A stretch of DNA of 64,000 nt from DATJLY01 sp963729295 (lineage in GTDB: Bacteria > Pseudomonadota > Alphaproteobacteria > ATCC43930 > CGMCC-115725). Position 1 is the stretch's first letter. Each line of letters starts with the position of its first letter. The position numbers were made by a program, and so were the translations under genes. The notes below the pieces were generated by a model. That model was given only the letters and a program-made list of their open reading frames with translations. It had not been told where the DNA came from and did not search any database. This document shows, piece by piece, positions 43,456 to 51,608 of the stretch. The DNA lies in the NCBI GenBank assembly GCA_963729295.1, contig CAVSNJ010000026.1, forward strand, positions 1 through 64,000. The letters run 5' to 3'.

Positions 43456-44832
43456 ATGACGGAGATCGCGTCCGTGCGCGAGCACGGCGACATGCGCCAC
43501 GTCGTGGCGCGGCTCGAGCGGCTGCCCTATTGCTCCTGGCACCGCACCATGCGGCTCATCATCTGCACCGCGTGGTTCTTCGACGCGTTCGATTCCGTGG
43601 CGATCGCGTACGTCCTGCCGCCGCTCGTGGGCTCCTGGCATTTGAGCCCGCCGCAGATCGGCTCGCTCATCGGCATCGGCTTCGGCGGGCAGCTCATCGG
43701 CGCGATCGGCTTCGGCTGGATCGCCGAGCGCTGGGGCCGGCGCCAGTCGATGCTGGCGACGCTTTTGATCTTCTCGCTCGGCGCGCTCGCCTGCGCCTTT
43801 GCCACCAGCTACGACGTGCTGTGGTGGCTGCGCTTCGCCCAAGGCATCGGCTTGGGCGGCGAGGTGCCGCTGATGGCGGCCTATGTCAACGAGTTCGCCA
43901 AGGCGCCGGGCCGCGGCCGCTTCTCGCTCAACGTCCAGGTGCTGTTCTCGATCGGGCTTCTGGCCGTGGCGCTGGTCGCGATCTATGTCGTGCCGAACTG
44001 GGGCTGGCGCTGGATGTTCGTGATCGGCGCCGTGCCGGCCTTCCTCGCGATCCCGTTGCGCGCGCTCCTGCCGGAATCGCCGCGCTGGCTCGCGAGCCAG
44101 GGCCGCTTTGCCGAGGCCGACCGCGCGCTCGCCATGATCGAAGGGATCGCCGCGCGCGAAGGCAAAGCCATCCCGCCCTTGCCCGCGAGCCTGCCGATGG
44201 TGGTCGAGGTCAGCCCGCGCGTACGCGATCTCTTCAAGGGCATCTACTTGAAGCGCACGATCTCGGTCTGGCTGATGTGGATCGGCGCCTATTTCGTGTC
44301 CTACGGCATCACCGCCTGGGTCCCGACCATCTTCCGCACCGTCTATCACCTCGACGTGCAGACGGCGCTCATCTTCGGCTTCACCATCAGCGGCATCGGC
44401 CTCTTCGGCGCGTTCCTCACGATCTATCTCATCGAGGCGATCGGGCGGCGGCCGATGTTCATCATCAGCATGGGCGGATGCTGCATCCCGCTTCTTGCCT
44501 TCGCCTTCCTGCCGCAACTGAGCGCGGTCGGCACGCTGGTCGTCGTGACGATCGCCTGGATCTTCCTCACCGCCTCGCTCCTGGGGCTCGCGACCTACAC
44601 GGCGGAGATCTATCCGACGCATCTGCGCGCGCTGGGCGGGGGCGTCGCGAGCGCGTGGCAGCGCGGCGCCTCGATGGTCGGCACCACGGTCGTCGGATTC
44701 ATCCTGCCGGTCTGGGGCCTCAACGCCGTCTATGTGATGTTCGGGCTCTTCGCGCTGATGGGCGCGGTCACGGCGTATTTCTTCGCGATCGAGACGCGGG
44801 CGCAGGTCCTGGAGCGGCTCTCGCCGGCCTGA
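43456..44832 (+). CDS. MFS transporter, sugar-porter/AAHS-like
   Basis: Twelve-helix inner-membrane proton symporter (458 aa). Signatures: DAFDSVAIAYVLPPL in helix 1, GWIAERWGRRQSML between helices 2 and 3, FAQGIGLGGEVPLMAAYVNEF in helices 4-5, PESPRWLASQGR after helix 6, and AEIYPTHLRALGGG. This pattern fits carriers of carboxylates and aromatic acids (SV2/AAHS-like). The start follows CAGGGAGGG. It is divergent from hyuB and followed by a dienelactone hydrolase, so it may feed that enzyme or the OYE/HyuB pair. Confidence 0.88.
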   Translation: MTEIASVREHGDMRHVVARLERLPYCSWHRTMRLIICTAWFFDAFDSVAIAYVLPPLVGSWHLSPPQIGSLIGIGFGGQLIGAIGFGWIAERWGRRQSMLATLLIFSLGALACAFATSYDVLWWLRFAQGIGLGGEVPLMAAYVNEFAKAPGRGRFSLNVQVLFSIGLLAVALVAIYVVPNWGWRWMFVIGAVPAFLAIPLRALLPESPRWLASQGRFAEADRALAMIEGIAAREGKAIPPLPASLPMVVEVSPRVRDLFKGIYLKRTISVWLMWIGAYFVSYGITAWVPTIFRTVYHLDVQTALIFGFTISGIGLFGAFLTIYLIEAIGRRPMFIISMGGCCIPLLAFAFLPQLSAVGTLVVVTIAWIFLTASLLGLATYTAEIYPTHLRALGGGVASAWQRGASMVGTTVVGFILPVWGLNAVYVMFGLFALMGAVTAYFFAIETRAQVLERLSPA

Positions 44833-44889
44833 CTTGCGCTTGGGTGCGCGCCGGTCTTGGATAGAGGCGACTTCGCCAGGGAGGCACCC

Positions 44890-45618
44890 ATGAAGGTCGA
44901 TACCGTCAACTATTCCGTGTCCGGGCTCAATTGCCAGGGCCAGCTCGTCTATGAGGAGACCCGCACGATCCGCCCGCTGCTGCTGATGGCGCCGAATTGG
45001 CTCGGCATCATCCCGAGCGCCACCAACGTCGCGCGCCAGCTTGCCGGCGACCGCTACATCGTCTTCGTCGCCGACATGTATGGCGAGGGCAAGAAGCCGA
45101 CCGGCAAGGAAAATCCGATGGAGTTTCTGGGCCCGCTGATGAAGGACGCGGGCGAGACGCGGCGCCGCATCGTCGCCGGCTTCGACACGATGCTGAAGGA
45201 GACCGAGAAGCGCGACATCGGCGACCGCCGCCGCCGCGCGGCGATCGGCTATTGCTTCGGCGGCGCCAACGTCCTCGACCTCGCGCGCAGCGGGGCTGAC
45301 GTGCAGGCGGTCGTGTCGATGCATGGCTCGTTCGCGACGTCGATGCCGGCGAAGAAGGGCGAGGTGAAGGCCGCGGTGCTGGTGGTGCACGGCGCGGCCG
45401 ATCCGGTGGCGCCCAAGGCCGAGCGCGACGCGCTCGAGGCCGAGATGGACGCGGCCGGCGCGCGCTGGGCCATGCTGATGTGGGGCGGCGTCGTCCACGC
45501 CTTCACCGATCCCGGCGCCAACCGCCCCGGCGCCGCCGTCTATCACGAGCCGACGACGCGCCACGGCTACACCCTCGCGCACGCCTTCATCGCCGACGCG
45601 TTCGCCGGAAAACTCTGA
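44890..45618 (+). CDS. Dienelactone hydrolase family protein
   Basis: Cytosolic alpha/beta hydrolase (242 aa) related to carboxymethylenebutenolidase, which opens lactones in aromatic catabolism. The Cys-Asp-His triad is visible: Cys122 in GYCFGG, Asp171 in VVHGAADPVAP, and His203 in GGVVHAFTDPGA. The start ATG 44890 follows CAGGGAGGC. It lies 57 bases after the MFS gene. A repeat-rich spacer follows. The substrate may be a lactone, but many members act on other esters. Confidence 0.87.
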   Translation: MKVDTVNYSVSGLNCQGQLVYEETRTIRPLLLMAPNWLGIIPSATNVARQLAGDRYIVFVADMYGEGKKPTGKENPMEFLGPLMKDAGETRRRIVAGFDTMLKETEKRDIGDRRRRAAIGYCFGGANVLDLARSGADVQAVVSMHGSFATSMPAKKGEVKAAVLVVHGAADPVAPKAERDALEAEMDAAGARWAMLMWGGVVHAFTDPGANRPGAAVYHEPTTRHGYTLAHAFIADAFAGKL

Positions 45619-45625
45619 GGCGCCC

Positions 45626-45715
45626 GATCCTGTCGCCCCCGCACAAACGGGGGCGAGAGGGCCGCCCTCGCATCACGGCTTCCGGGGTCCTGCTTTCGCG
45701 GGAACGAGGGCGTCT
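45626..45715. repeat. Degenerate, inverted copy of the hairpin repeat
   Basis: Contains GTCGCCCCCGC-ACAAA-CGGGGGCGA followed by a CTGCTTTCGCGGGAACGA arm, that is, the two hairpin arms of the 137-bp elements in opposite orientation and mutated. The expected TAG ends are lost; the preceding gene stops with TGA eight bases earlier. It fills most of the 159-base gap before the DUF1801 gene. Confidence 0.55.
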
Positions 45716-45777
45716 GAGTTGGTTTCGTGTCTCCGCGACCGCACAGCTTAGTTCGGTCGCACGCTCTGGTTGAGAAG

Positions 45778-46173
45778 ATGAAGAAATCCGACACTCATCA
45801 AAGCAAATCGCCGTCTCAGCTCATCACCGAGAGGATCGCAGAGCTCGGCGACTGGCGTGGCGAGACGCTGGCGCACGTTCGCAAGCTGATCAAAGAGGCA
45901 GACCCCAAGATCACGGAAGAATGGAAGTGGCGGGGAGTTCCGGTCTGGTCCGACGGCGGGATCGTCTGCACAGGCGAGTCCTACAAGACTCTCGTCAAGC
46001 TCACGTTCCTGAAGGGCGCGTCCATCCAAGACCCCGAGCGCATCTTCAATGCCAGCCTCGATGGCAACGCACGGCGCGCAATCGATCTGCATGAAGGCGA
46101 CAAGATCAATGGATCCGCCTTCAAGGAGATCATCCGCGCTGCCGTCAAGCTGAACTCCAAAGGAAAGAAATAG
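45778..46173 (+). CDS. DUF1801 (YdhG-like) family protein
   Basis: 131-residue soluble alpha/beta protein of the DUF1801/YdhG group, function unknown. It shows ERIAELGDWRGETLAHVRKLIKEADPKITEEWKWRGVPVWS, the hallmark first half, followed by KLTFLKGASIQDPERIFNASLDGNARRAIDLHEGD. Its base and codon use (AAA, TCA and ATC-rich, visibly lower GC) differs from all neighbours, a sign of later acquisition. It stands alone next to a repeat and is convergent with the bicupin gene. Confidence 0.82.
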   Translation: MKKSDTHQSKSPSQLITERIAELGDWRGETLAHVRKLIKEADPKITEEWKWRGVPVWSDGGIVCTGESYKTLVKLTFLKGASIQDPERIFNASLDGNARRAIDLHEGDKINGSAFKEIIRAAVKLNSKGKK

Positions 46174-46234
46174 CGACGGCCCGGCTCTGGCGCATCCCTG
46201 ATCAGGACTACAGAAGCTTTGGGCCGTTCCCGGG

Positions 46235-47284
46235 TCAGTTCTTCGGCCGCTCTTCGCGCCAGAAGCCGAGCTTCTGCTGCGCGACGCGGTCGGAGAAGCT
46301 GAAGAGCGTCGCGTCCTCGGCGGCTTCGAGCCGGTAGGGGACCCAGCACGGCACGACGAAGATGTCGCGCGGCTTCCACGCGATCGCGCGCTCGCCCGCG
46401 CCCTCGCCGACGATGACGCGGCCCCGCCCTTCGATCGGCGAATAGACCGTGTTCTCCGTGCTGCGATATGTGGCGCCGGCAAAGCCCTTGGGCAGAAGCT
46501 GCAGGAAGGTCGAGATCGTCGGCATGGCGGCACCGCCGCGCGTCGGGTCGATATATTCGAGCTTCAGCCCCGCCGCCGGATCCCATTCGGCCGTGCGGCG
46601 CAAATCCTCGAGCGCCTCGCGCGAGCGCGCGTAAGGGTACGAGAAGATCGGCAATTCCGGCTTTTGCCAGCTCTCGTTGACGGGGCGCATGTTGGCGCCG
46701 TAGCGCGCGCGGCTGTCGCCCGGCGGGCGCGCCTCGGGATGGCGGTCGCCGCCGTAAGTGTCGAAGAACATCGGCCCATAAAGCCCGAGCATCGGGATGT
46801 CGAGCCCGTCCATCCACACCACCGGCCCGGTCCCTTCGTGGCCGTGGTCGTGCCACGTCATCGACGGCGTGATGATGAAGTCGCCGCGATGCATCATCGA
46901 TTTCTCGCCGCTCACCGCGGTATAGGCGCCCTCGCCCTCGATGATGAAGCGCAGCGCCGAGGGCGAATGGCGATGCGCGGGCGCGACCTCCCCGGGCAGG
47001 ATGAGCTGCAAGCCGGCATAGAGCGATTCGAGGATGCGGTGTGTACCGTCGAGCCCCGGATTTTCGAGCGTCAGCACGCGCCGGTTCGCCTCCTTCGCGG
47101 TGATGAGCGTGCCGCTTTCCATCAGCACCGGGCGCACGACATCGTCGTAATCCCAGAGATAGGGTTTCGCTTTCACATGGTCCTTGGGCTCGGGCGGAAC
47201 GAGCCGCGTCGTCCAGAGCGGCGACAAGGGCAGCGCGCCGACGCGGCGGTAGTAATCCTGGCGGGCGGAGTCCGTGCTGCTCAT
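46235..47284 (-). CDS. Gentisate 1,2-dioxygenase-like bicupin
   Basis: Fe(II) ring-cleaving dioxygenase family that opens gentisate or similar hydroxylated aromatic acids to maleylpyruvate-type products. The N-terminal cupin carries His104 and His106 (APAHRHSPSALRFIIEG) and TWHDHGHEG (His145, His147), followed by VWMDGLDIP. The C-terminal cupin (STFLQLLPKGF..) lacks a full metal site, as usual. 349 aa, family length. No maleylpyruvate isomerase or fumarylpyruvate hydrolase is adjacent; the GST at 20295 is far away. The exact substrate is inferred only from family. Confidence 0.85.
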   Translation of the reverse strand: MSSTDSARQDYYRRVGALPLSPLWTTRLVPPEPKDHVKAKPYLWDYDDVVRPVLMESGTLITAKEANRRVLTLENPGLDGTHRILESLYAGLQLILPGEVAPAHRHSPSALRFIIEGEGAYTAVSGEKSMMHRGDFIITPSMTWHDHGHEGTGPVVWMDGLDIPMLGLYGPMFFDTYGGDRHPEARPPGDSRARYGANMRPVNESWQKPELPIFSYPYARSREALEDLRRTAEWDPAAGLKLEYIDPTRGGAAMPTISTFLQLLPKGFAGATYRSTENTVYSPIEGRGRVIVGEGAGERAIAWKPRDIFVVPCWVPYRLEAAEDATLFSFSDRVAQQKLGFWREERPKN

Positions 47285-47347
47285 GCGGCGTATCCTCTGC
47301 GGGGCTGGCAGCCCTCGCTTCCATCCTGGTCTATACTCAGCGGCACC

Positions 47348-48415
47348 ATGGAGCGCCAGACCGTCGTGCAGCGCAACGCCCGCCTCGCCATCACCGCGGC
47401 GCTGGCCGGTCTCGCGCTGTGGATCCTGTGGGACTTCATCCCGGCGCTGTTGTGGGCGACGATCTTCGCGGTCGCGACCTGGCCGCTTTACATGCGCTTC
47501 AAGCGGCGCGGGCCGCCGCGCCAGGAAGAGGTGCTGGCGCCGCTCACGTTCACGCTCATCGTCGGGCTCGTCTTCCTCGTGCCGGTCGCGTTCATGGCGA
47601 TCGAGCTTGGCCGCGAGACGCTGCTCGCCGCGCGCACCTTGCCCGATATCGAGAAGGAAGGCCTGCCGGTGCCCGCCTGGCTGGCCGACATTCCGCGCCT
47701 GGGCGTCTATGCCACGGCCTGGTGGAAGACGAACCTGGCCGATCCGCATGGCGCGCAGGCGCTGCTCGGCCGGCTCGACCGCGGCGTGCTGATCGACTGG
47801 ACGCGCACGCTCGGCCAACAGCTCGCGCGCCGCTCGACCGTGCTCGTGTTCACGCTTCTGACGCTCTTCTTCCTCTACCGCGACGGCGCGCGCCTCGTGC
47901 GCGACCTCGAGGCGCTGGTCGGCCGCCTCGTCGGGCCGCAGGGCAAGCGCGTCGGCGTGCAGATGGTGCACGCGATCCGCGGCACGGTGAACGGGCTCGT
48001 GCTCGTCGGGCTCGGCGAGGGCGCGGTCCTGGCCATCGCTTATGTCGTGCTGGGCCTGCCGCACCCGGCGCTCTTCGGCGGCGCCACCGCAGTCCTCGCC
48101 ATGATCCCGTTCGGCGCGCCCCTCATCTTCTGCCTCGGCGCGCTCGTGCTCCTGTCGCAGGACGGGATCGTGCCGGCAATCGTGCTCCTTGGCATCGGCA
48201 CCCTGGTCGTCTTCGTCGCCGACCATTTCGTGCGGCCCGTGCTGATCGGCGGCTCGGCGAAGCTGCCGTTCCTGTGGGTGCTGCTCGGCATCCTGGGCGG
48301 GCTCGAGGGGTTCGGGCTCGTCGGGTTGTTCCTCGGGCCCGCGATCATGGCAGCGCTCTTGACCTTGTGGCGCGAGTGGGTCGTCGCCTCGCGCGAGACG
48401 CCGGCCGAGGCCTAG
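47348..48415 (+). CDS. AI-2E family transporter (PerM-like)
   Basis: Polytopic inner-membrane protein (355 aa) of the AI-2 exporter / PerM superfamily, which includes transporters of signalling molecules and ions. Seven to eight hydrophobic segments; family signature region FFLYRDG in the middle, GTVNGLVLVGLGEGAVLAIAYVVLGLPHPALFG, and PVLIGGSAKLPFLWVLLGILGGLEGFGLVGLFLGP at the end. Divergent from the bicupin. Its TAG stop is the outer end of a palindromic repeat. Confidence 0.87.
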   Translation: MERQTVVQRNARLAITAALAGLALWILWDFIPALLWATIFAVATWPLYMRFKRRGPPRQEEVLAPLTFTLIVGLVFLVPVAFMAIELGRETLLAARTLPDIEKEGLPVPAWLADIPRLGVYATAWWKTNLADPHGAQALLGRLDRGVLIDWTRTLGQQLARRSTVLVFTLLTLFFLYRDGARLVRDLEALVGRLVGPQGKRVGVQMVHAIRGTVNGLVLVGLGEGAVLAIAYVVLGLPHPALFGGATAVLAMIPFGAPLIFCLGALVLLSQDGIVPAIVLLGIGTLVVFVADHFVRPVLIGGSAKLPFLWVLLGILGGLEGFGLVGLFLGPAIMAALLTLWREWVVASRETPAEA

Positions 48416-48472
48416 AGCAAGATCGCCTCGAATGGAAACGGCGTTTCCCATTCGAGGCGTGAATCTTGCTCT
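48414..48472. repeat. Palindromic repeat 1 at the 3' end of the AI-2E gene
   Basis: Near-perfect 59-bp palindrome. AGAGCAAGAT (48414-48423) pairs with ATCTTGCTCT (48463-48472), CGCCTCGAATGG pairs with CCATTCGAGGCG, and the centre is AAACG-G-CGTTT. It overlaps the TAG stop of the AI-2E gene and starts TAG-AGCAA-GATC, the same end pattern as the 137-bp elements. It resembles the intergenic palindromes common in Hyphomicrobiales genomes and may also act as a terminator. Confidence 0.85.
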
Positions 48473-48486
48473 CACTCAAAGAAGTC

Positions 48487-48544
48487 AGACCATGATCGGA
48501 TCGGGCGGATCGCAGAGCGATTCCGCCCGATCCGATCATGGTCT
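48487..48544. repeat. Palindromic repeat 2 at the 3' end of the NMT1-like gene
   Basis: Perfect 23-bp inverted repeat: the left arm at 48487-48509 begins AGACCATGATCGGATC, and the right arm at 48522-48544 mirrors it. A 12-base loop itself contains TCGC/GCGA. On the minus strand it begins TAG-ACCAT-GATC, with the TAG (48543-48545) being the stop codon of the convergent binding-protein gene. Only 14 bases separate it from palindrome 1. Confidence 0.87.
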
Positions 48545-49541
48545 AGAGCTTGTCGACGAATTCGTTGGTGTAGAGCACCGACGGGTCCTTGACGTCGGCG
48601 AACCCGACCTGACGCAGCGCGTCGCAGCCCGATTGCCACAGCGCGGGCACGTTGCGGAAGAGCGTGTCCTTCTGTCCCTTGTAGTAGAAATTATCCGCGA
48701 TCGCCTGTGTTTCCTGCCGCGCGAGCAGCGGAATATCCTTGGCGCCGGGAATCTCGAAATCCTTGGCGGCACGCGCGAAGATCGGCTCCAAGGGATGCGT
48801 CAGCATCTCGTCAACCGAGGCTTTGAGCGCGCGCAGCACTTTGAGCGTCAGCTCCGGCTTCTGCTCGATCGTGGCGCGCGTTCCATGCCACACCTGGCCG
48901 GGCGCCGGCACGAACTCGTCGACGCGCAGGAATTCGAGCGGCTGGCCGCTTTCCTTGAGCGCGAAGAACACGGCATAAGTGCAGATGAAGCAATCGATCC
49001 GGCCCTCGTGGATGAGATCGACCTCGCCGGGGCTGTTGCCGGTGACGAGGAGCTTGGCGTCGTCCTTCGCCATGCCGGCCTTCGCCAGCATCACCTCGAT
49101 CATGGTCTCGGTCGTGCCGCCATAGGACAAGATGCCGACCTGCTTGCCCTTCAAGTCCGCGCCCGATTTCACCGGCTTGTCCCTGGGGCTCACGAGGTGG
49201 AAGCCCGAATCCTGCCGCGTCGTCGCGACCGCCTTCAAGGGCGCGTCCTTCGTCGCCACGACGCGGATGAAATCGATGCCGGAGAAGCGGCCGAAATCCG
49301 CTTGCCCCGCGAGGATCTGCTGGATGTGCTGCACCGTGCCGGGCGCGCCCAGCACCTGCGCGTCGAGCCCTTCCTTGGCGAAATGCCCGCCCGAATAGGC
49401 ATTCATCATGTCTATGAAGTCGATGTCGTAGCCGAAGGGCGTGATGAGCGTCACCTTCTCGGCCGCGCGCGCGGAACGCACGATCGCCGGCGCCGCGACC
49501 GCGGCGAGCGCACCGGCGAGGAAGCGGCGGCGCGTCGCCAT
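48543..49541 (-). CDS. NMT1/THI5-like ABC substrate-binding protein with Tat-type signal
   Basis: Periplasmic binding protein (332 aa) of the TauA/SsuA/THI5-like class. The signal has a twin-arginine motif (TRRRFLAGALAAVAAPAIVRSARA|AE), suggesting folded export. Mature domain: ITPFGYDIDFIDMMNAYSGGHFAKEGLD and TVQHIQQILAGQADFG. It starts one base after the amidohydrolase stop, so it is co-transcribed with it. No permease or ATPase genes are present in the operon. Confidence 0.87.
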   Translation of the reverse strand: MATRRRFLAGALAAVAAPAIVRSARAAEKVTLITPFGYDIDFIDMMNAYSGGHFAKEGLDAQVLGAPGTVQHIQQILAGQADFGRFSGIDFIRVVATKDAPLKAVATTRQDSGFHLVSPRDKPVKSGADLKGKQVGILSYGGTTETMIEVMLAKAGMAKDDAKLLVTGNSPGEVDLIHEGRIDCFICTYAVFFALKESGQPLEFLRVDEFVPAPGQVWHGTRATIEQKPELTLKVLRALKASVDEMLTHPLEPIFARAAKDFEIPGAKDIPLLARQETQAIADNFYYKGQKDTLFRNVPALWQSGCDALRQVGFADVKDPSVLYTNEFVDKL

Positions 49542-49542
49542 G

Positions 49543-50766
49543 CTATTGCGCCGCGCTCTTGGCCGCCTTGCGCTGAAGCTTCTGGTCCGACAGCAGCGGA
49601 TCGAGCTTGAAGAGGCGGCGCGCGTTCTCGCCCAGGATGTTGCGCTTTGCCTCGTTCGACAGGAACGGCAGGTCGTAGATCACGCTCGGCAGATCCATGT
49701 CCCAATGCGGATAGTCCGAGGAATAGAGGAGCTGCGTCTCGGCCTTCATCATCTTGAAGGTGAGCTCGAGCGCATCGCGGTTCTCGACCGCCTCCATCGG
49801 CTGCGTCGTGAAGAACATGTCGCGGATATAGTCGGACGGCTTCTTCTTGAGGCCCGGGGCTTCCGACGTGCGCATCATGTATTCGTTGTCGAGCCGCTGC
49901 ATCAGGAACGGGACCCAGGCGAGCCCGCTCTCGATCCAGACGGTCTTGAGCTTGGGGAAACGCTCGGGCAGCGCGTTCATGATCCAGTTCGAGAGATGCA
50001 GCATGTTGAAGAAGGTGAAGCCCAGCGCATGCACGACGATGAAGCGGTTGGCGAGCTTGAACGACTGCTCGGCCCAGGAGAAGCCGCCGTGGAACGCCAG
50101 CGGCAACCCCCGCTCCTCGAGCATGGCGTAAAGCCGCATATAGGCGTTGTCGAACACGCCGCGCTCGCGCGGGCTCGTCACCATGAAGCCGATGACGCCG
50201 GGCTTGTCGGCGAAATCCTCGACCATCTTGATGCTGCCCTCGGGATGGTTGAAGGGCAGATAGAGCATCGAGCGGATGCGCGGCTCCTTGGCAAGCACGG
50301 TGTCGCAGAGCCAGCGGTTATAGGCGCGCGCCAGCTGCACCTCGGCATCGGGCCGCGGATTCATGCCGAGCGTGAGCATCGGCGTCGGGAAGAGGCAGAT
50401 GAGATCGACGCCGAGCGCGTCCATCCAGCGCCTGGTCAGCGTGATGTCGCGGTGCGGGGCCCCCGGTACCTTCTCGACGCCGCGCTGGAAGATGCGGGTG
50501 ATGCGGCCGCCCATGTTCTGATAATTGGCCTCGGGCTGCATCAGGCCGGTGCGGCCCATGCCCTGCATCCGCGCCTCGTTGCGGAACACCGGATCGTCGA
50601 TGAACTCGATGATCTCGCCGTAGGATTCGCTCTCGTAGTGATGCGCGTCGACATCGACGATCATGAAGTCTTCGTATTTGCGCTTCGCCGCCTGCTCCTT
50701 CGCGTTGGCGAGGAGGCGGTTCGTGTCGAATGTCTCGAGCGCGGGATCGCGGACCAACGAATCCAT
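49543..50766 (-). CDS. Amidohydrolase-2 family protein
   Basis: Metal-dependent hydrolase or decarboxylase (407 aa) of the ACMSD-like superfamily: IVDVDAHHYESESYGEI carries the DxDxH entry motif, WIESGLAWVPFLMQRLD lies in the middle, and LLYSSDYPHWDMDLP near the end carries the catalytic Asp. Long relative to LigI-like enzymes; similar proteins occur in catabolic operons without assigned substrates. It heads the minus-strand pair with the Tat-exported binding protein, 64 bases after the SDR gene. Confidence 0.86.
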   Translation of the reverse strand: MDSLVRDPALETFDTNRLLANAKEQAAKRKYEDFMIVDVDAHHYESESYGEIIEFIDDPVFRNEARMQGMGRTGLMQPEANYQNMGGRITRIFQRGVEKVPGAPHRDITLTRRWMDALGVDLICLFPTPMLTLGMNPRPDAEVQLARAYNRWLCDTVLAKEPRIRSMLYLPFNHPEGSIKMVEDFADKPGVIGFMVTSPRERGVFDNAYMRLYAMLEERGLPLAFHGGFSWAEQSFKLANRFIVVHALGFTFFNMLHLSNWIMNALPERFPKLKTVWIESGLAWVPFLMQRLDNEYMMRTSEAPGLKKKPSDYIRDMFFTTQPMEAVENRDALELTFKMMKAETQLLYSSDYPHWDMDLPSVIYDLPFLSNEAKRNILGENARRLFKLDPLLSDQKLQRKAAKSAAQ

Positions 50767-50830
50767 GAGTTCTCCTTCTGCGCGTAGCTTACAGCAGCCG
50801 CTTGCCCGCGTCAGCGGGAGAGGGCCGGGT

Positions 50831-51589
50831 CTAATGCATCGCCGAGCCGCCGTCGACGAGCATGGTCTGGCCGGTCATGAAGTCGCTGTCGTGCGAGGCC
50901 AGGAAAACCACCGTGCCGACGAGATCGTCGGGCTCTTCGTCGCGCTTGATGCAGCGGCTCTGGATGTTGACGGTGCGGAGCGCGCCGTAATCGTTCCGCC
51001 CCTTCACGACCTCGCTCAAGGTGAGGCCGGGCGCGATCGCGTTGACGCGGATGCCGTCGCCGCCCAATTCGCGGGCCATCGCCCGCGTCATGGCGACGAC
51101 CGCGCCCTTCGAGCTCACGTAATGCAGCATCATCGGCGTGCCCTTGAAGACGGTGCCGGACGCGATGTTGATGATCTTGCCATAGCCGCCGCGCCGCATC
51201 ACCGGCACGACCGCCTTGACGCATTCGAACGGCCCGCGCGTGTTCACCGTCATGACGCGGTCCCATTCGTCGGATGGAATTTCCATGAGCGGCTTCTGCG
51301 TGATCTTGCCGAAGAGCGCGGCGTTGTTGACCAGCACCTGCACGCCGCCGAACGCCACGTCGGTCGCGGCGACGAGCGCCGCCACCGCCTTCGCGTCGGT
51401 CACGTCGCAGAGGCGCCCGATCGCGGCGCCGCCCGCCGCCTTGATGGCGTCGACGACCGCATCGACCGGCTCGATGTCGCAGAGGCTCACCTTCGCCCCT
51501 TCGGCCGCGAGCGCGCCCGCATAGATGCTGCCGATGCCGCCTTGGGCTGCGCCCGTGACGATTGCCGAAATGCCGGAAAGCCGTGCCAT
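50831..51589 (-). CDS. Short-chain dehydrogenase/reductase
   Basis: Classical SDR (252 aa), NAD(P)-dependent oxidation of a hydroxyl. The nucleotide motif is TGAAQGGIGS, with LCDIE after strand 2 (an acidic residue suggests NAD). NNAA is present, then INIASG with the catalytic Ser region and YVSSK (Tyr-x3-Lys). The C-terminus is GQTMLVDGGSAMH. It lies in the minus-strand run MFS, LLM, SDR, amidohydrolase, binding protein. Confidence 0.9.
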   Translation of the reverse strand: MARLSGISAIVTGAAQGGIGSIYAGALAAEGAKVSLCDIEPVDAVVDAIKAAGGAAIGRLCDVTDAKAVAALVAATDVAFGGVQVLVNNAALFGKITQKPLMEIPSDEWDRVMTVNTRGPFECVKAVVPVMRRGGYGKIINIASGTVFKGTPMMLHYVSSKGAVVAMTRAMARELGGDGIRVNAIAPGLTLSEVVKGRNDYGALRTVNIQSRCIKRDEEPDDLVGTVVFLASHDSDFMTGQTMLVDGGSAMH

Positions 51590-51608
51590 GCCCCTGTCCT
51601 CCCTTTTC

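Noticed and set aside
46664..47347. N-terminal extension of the AI-2E transporter
   Set aside because: It is antisense to the bicupin gene; the membrane protein starts at 47348.
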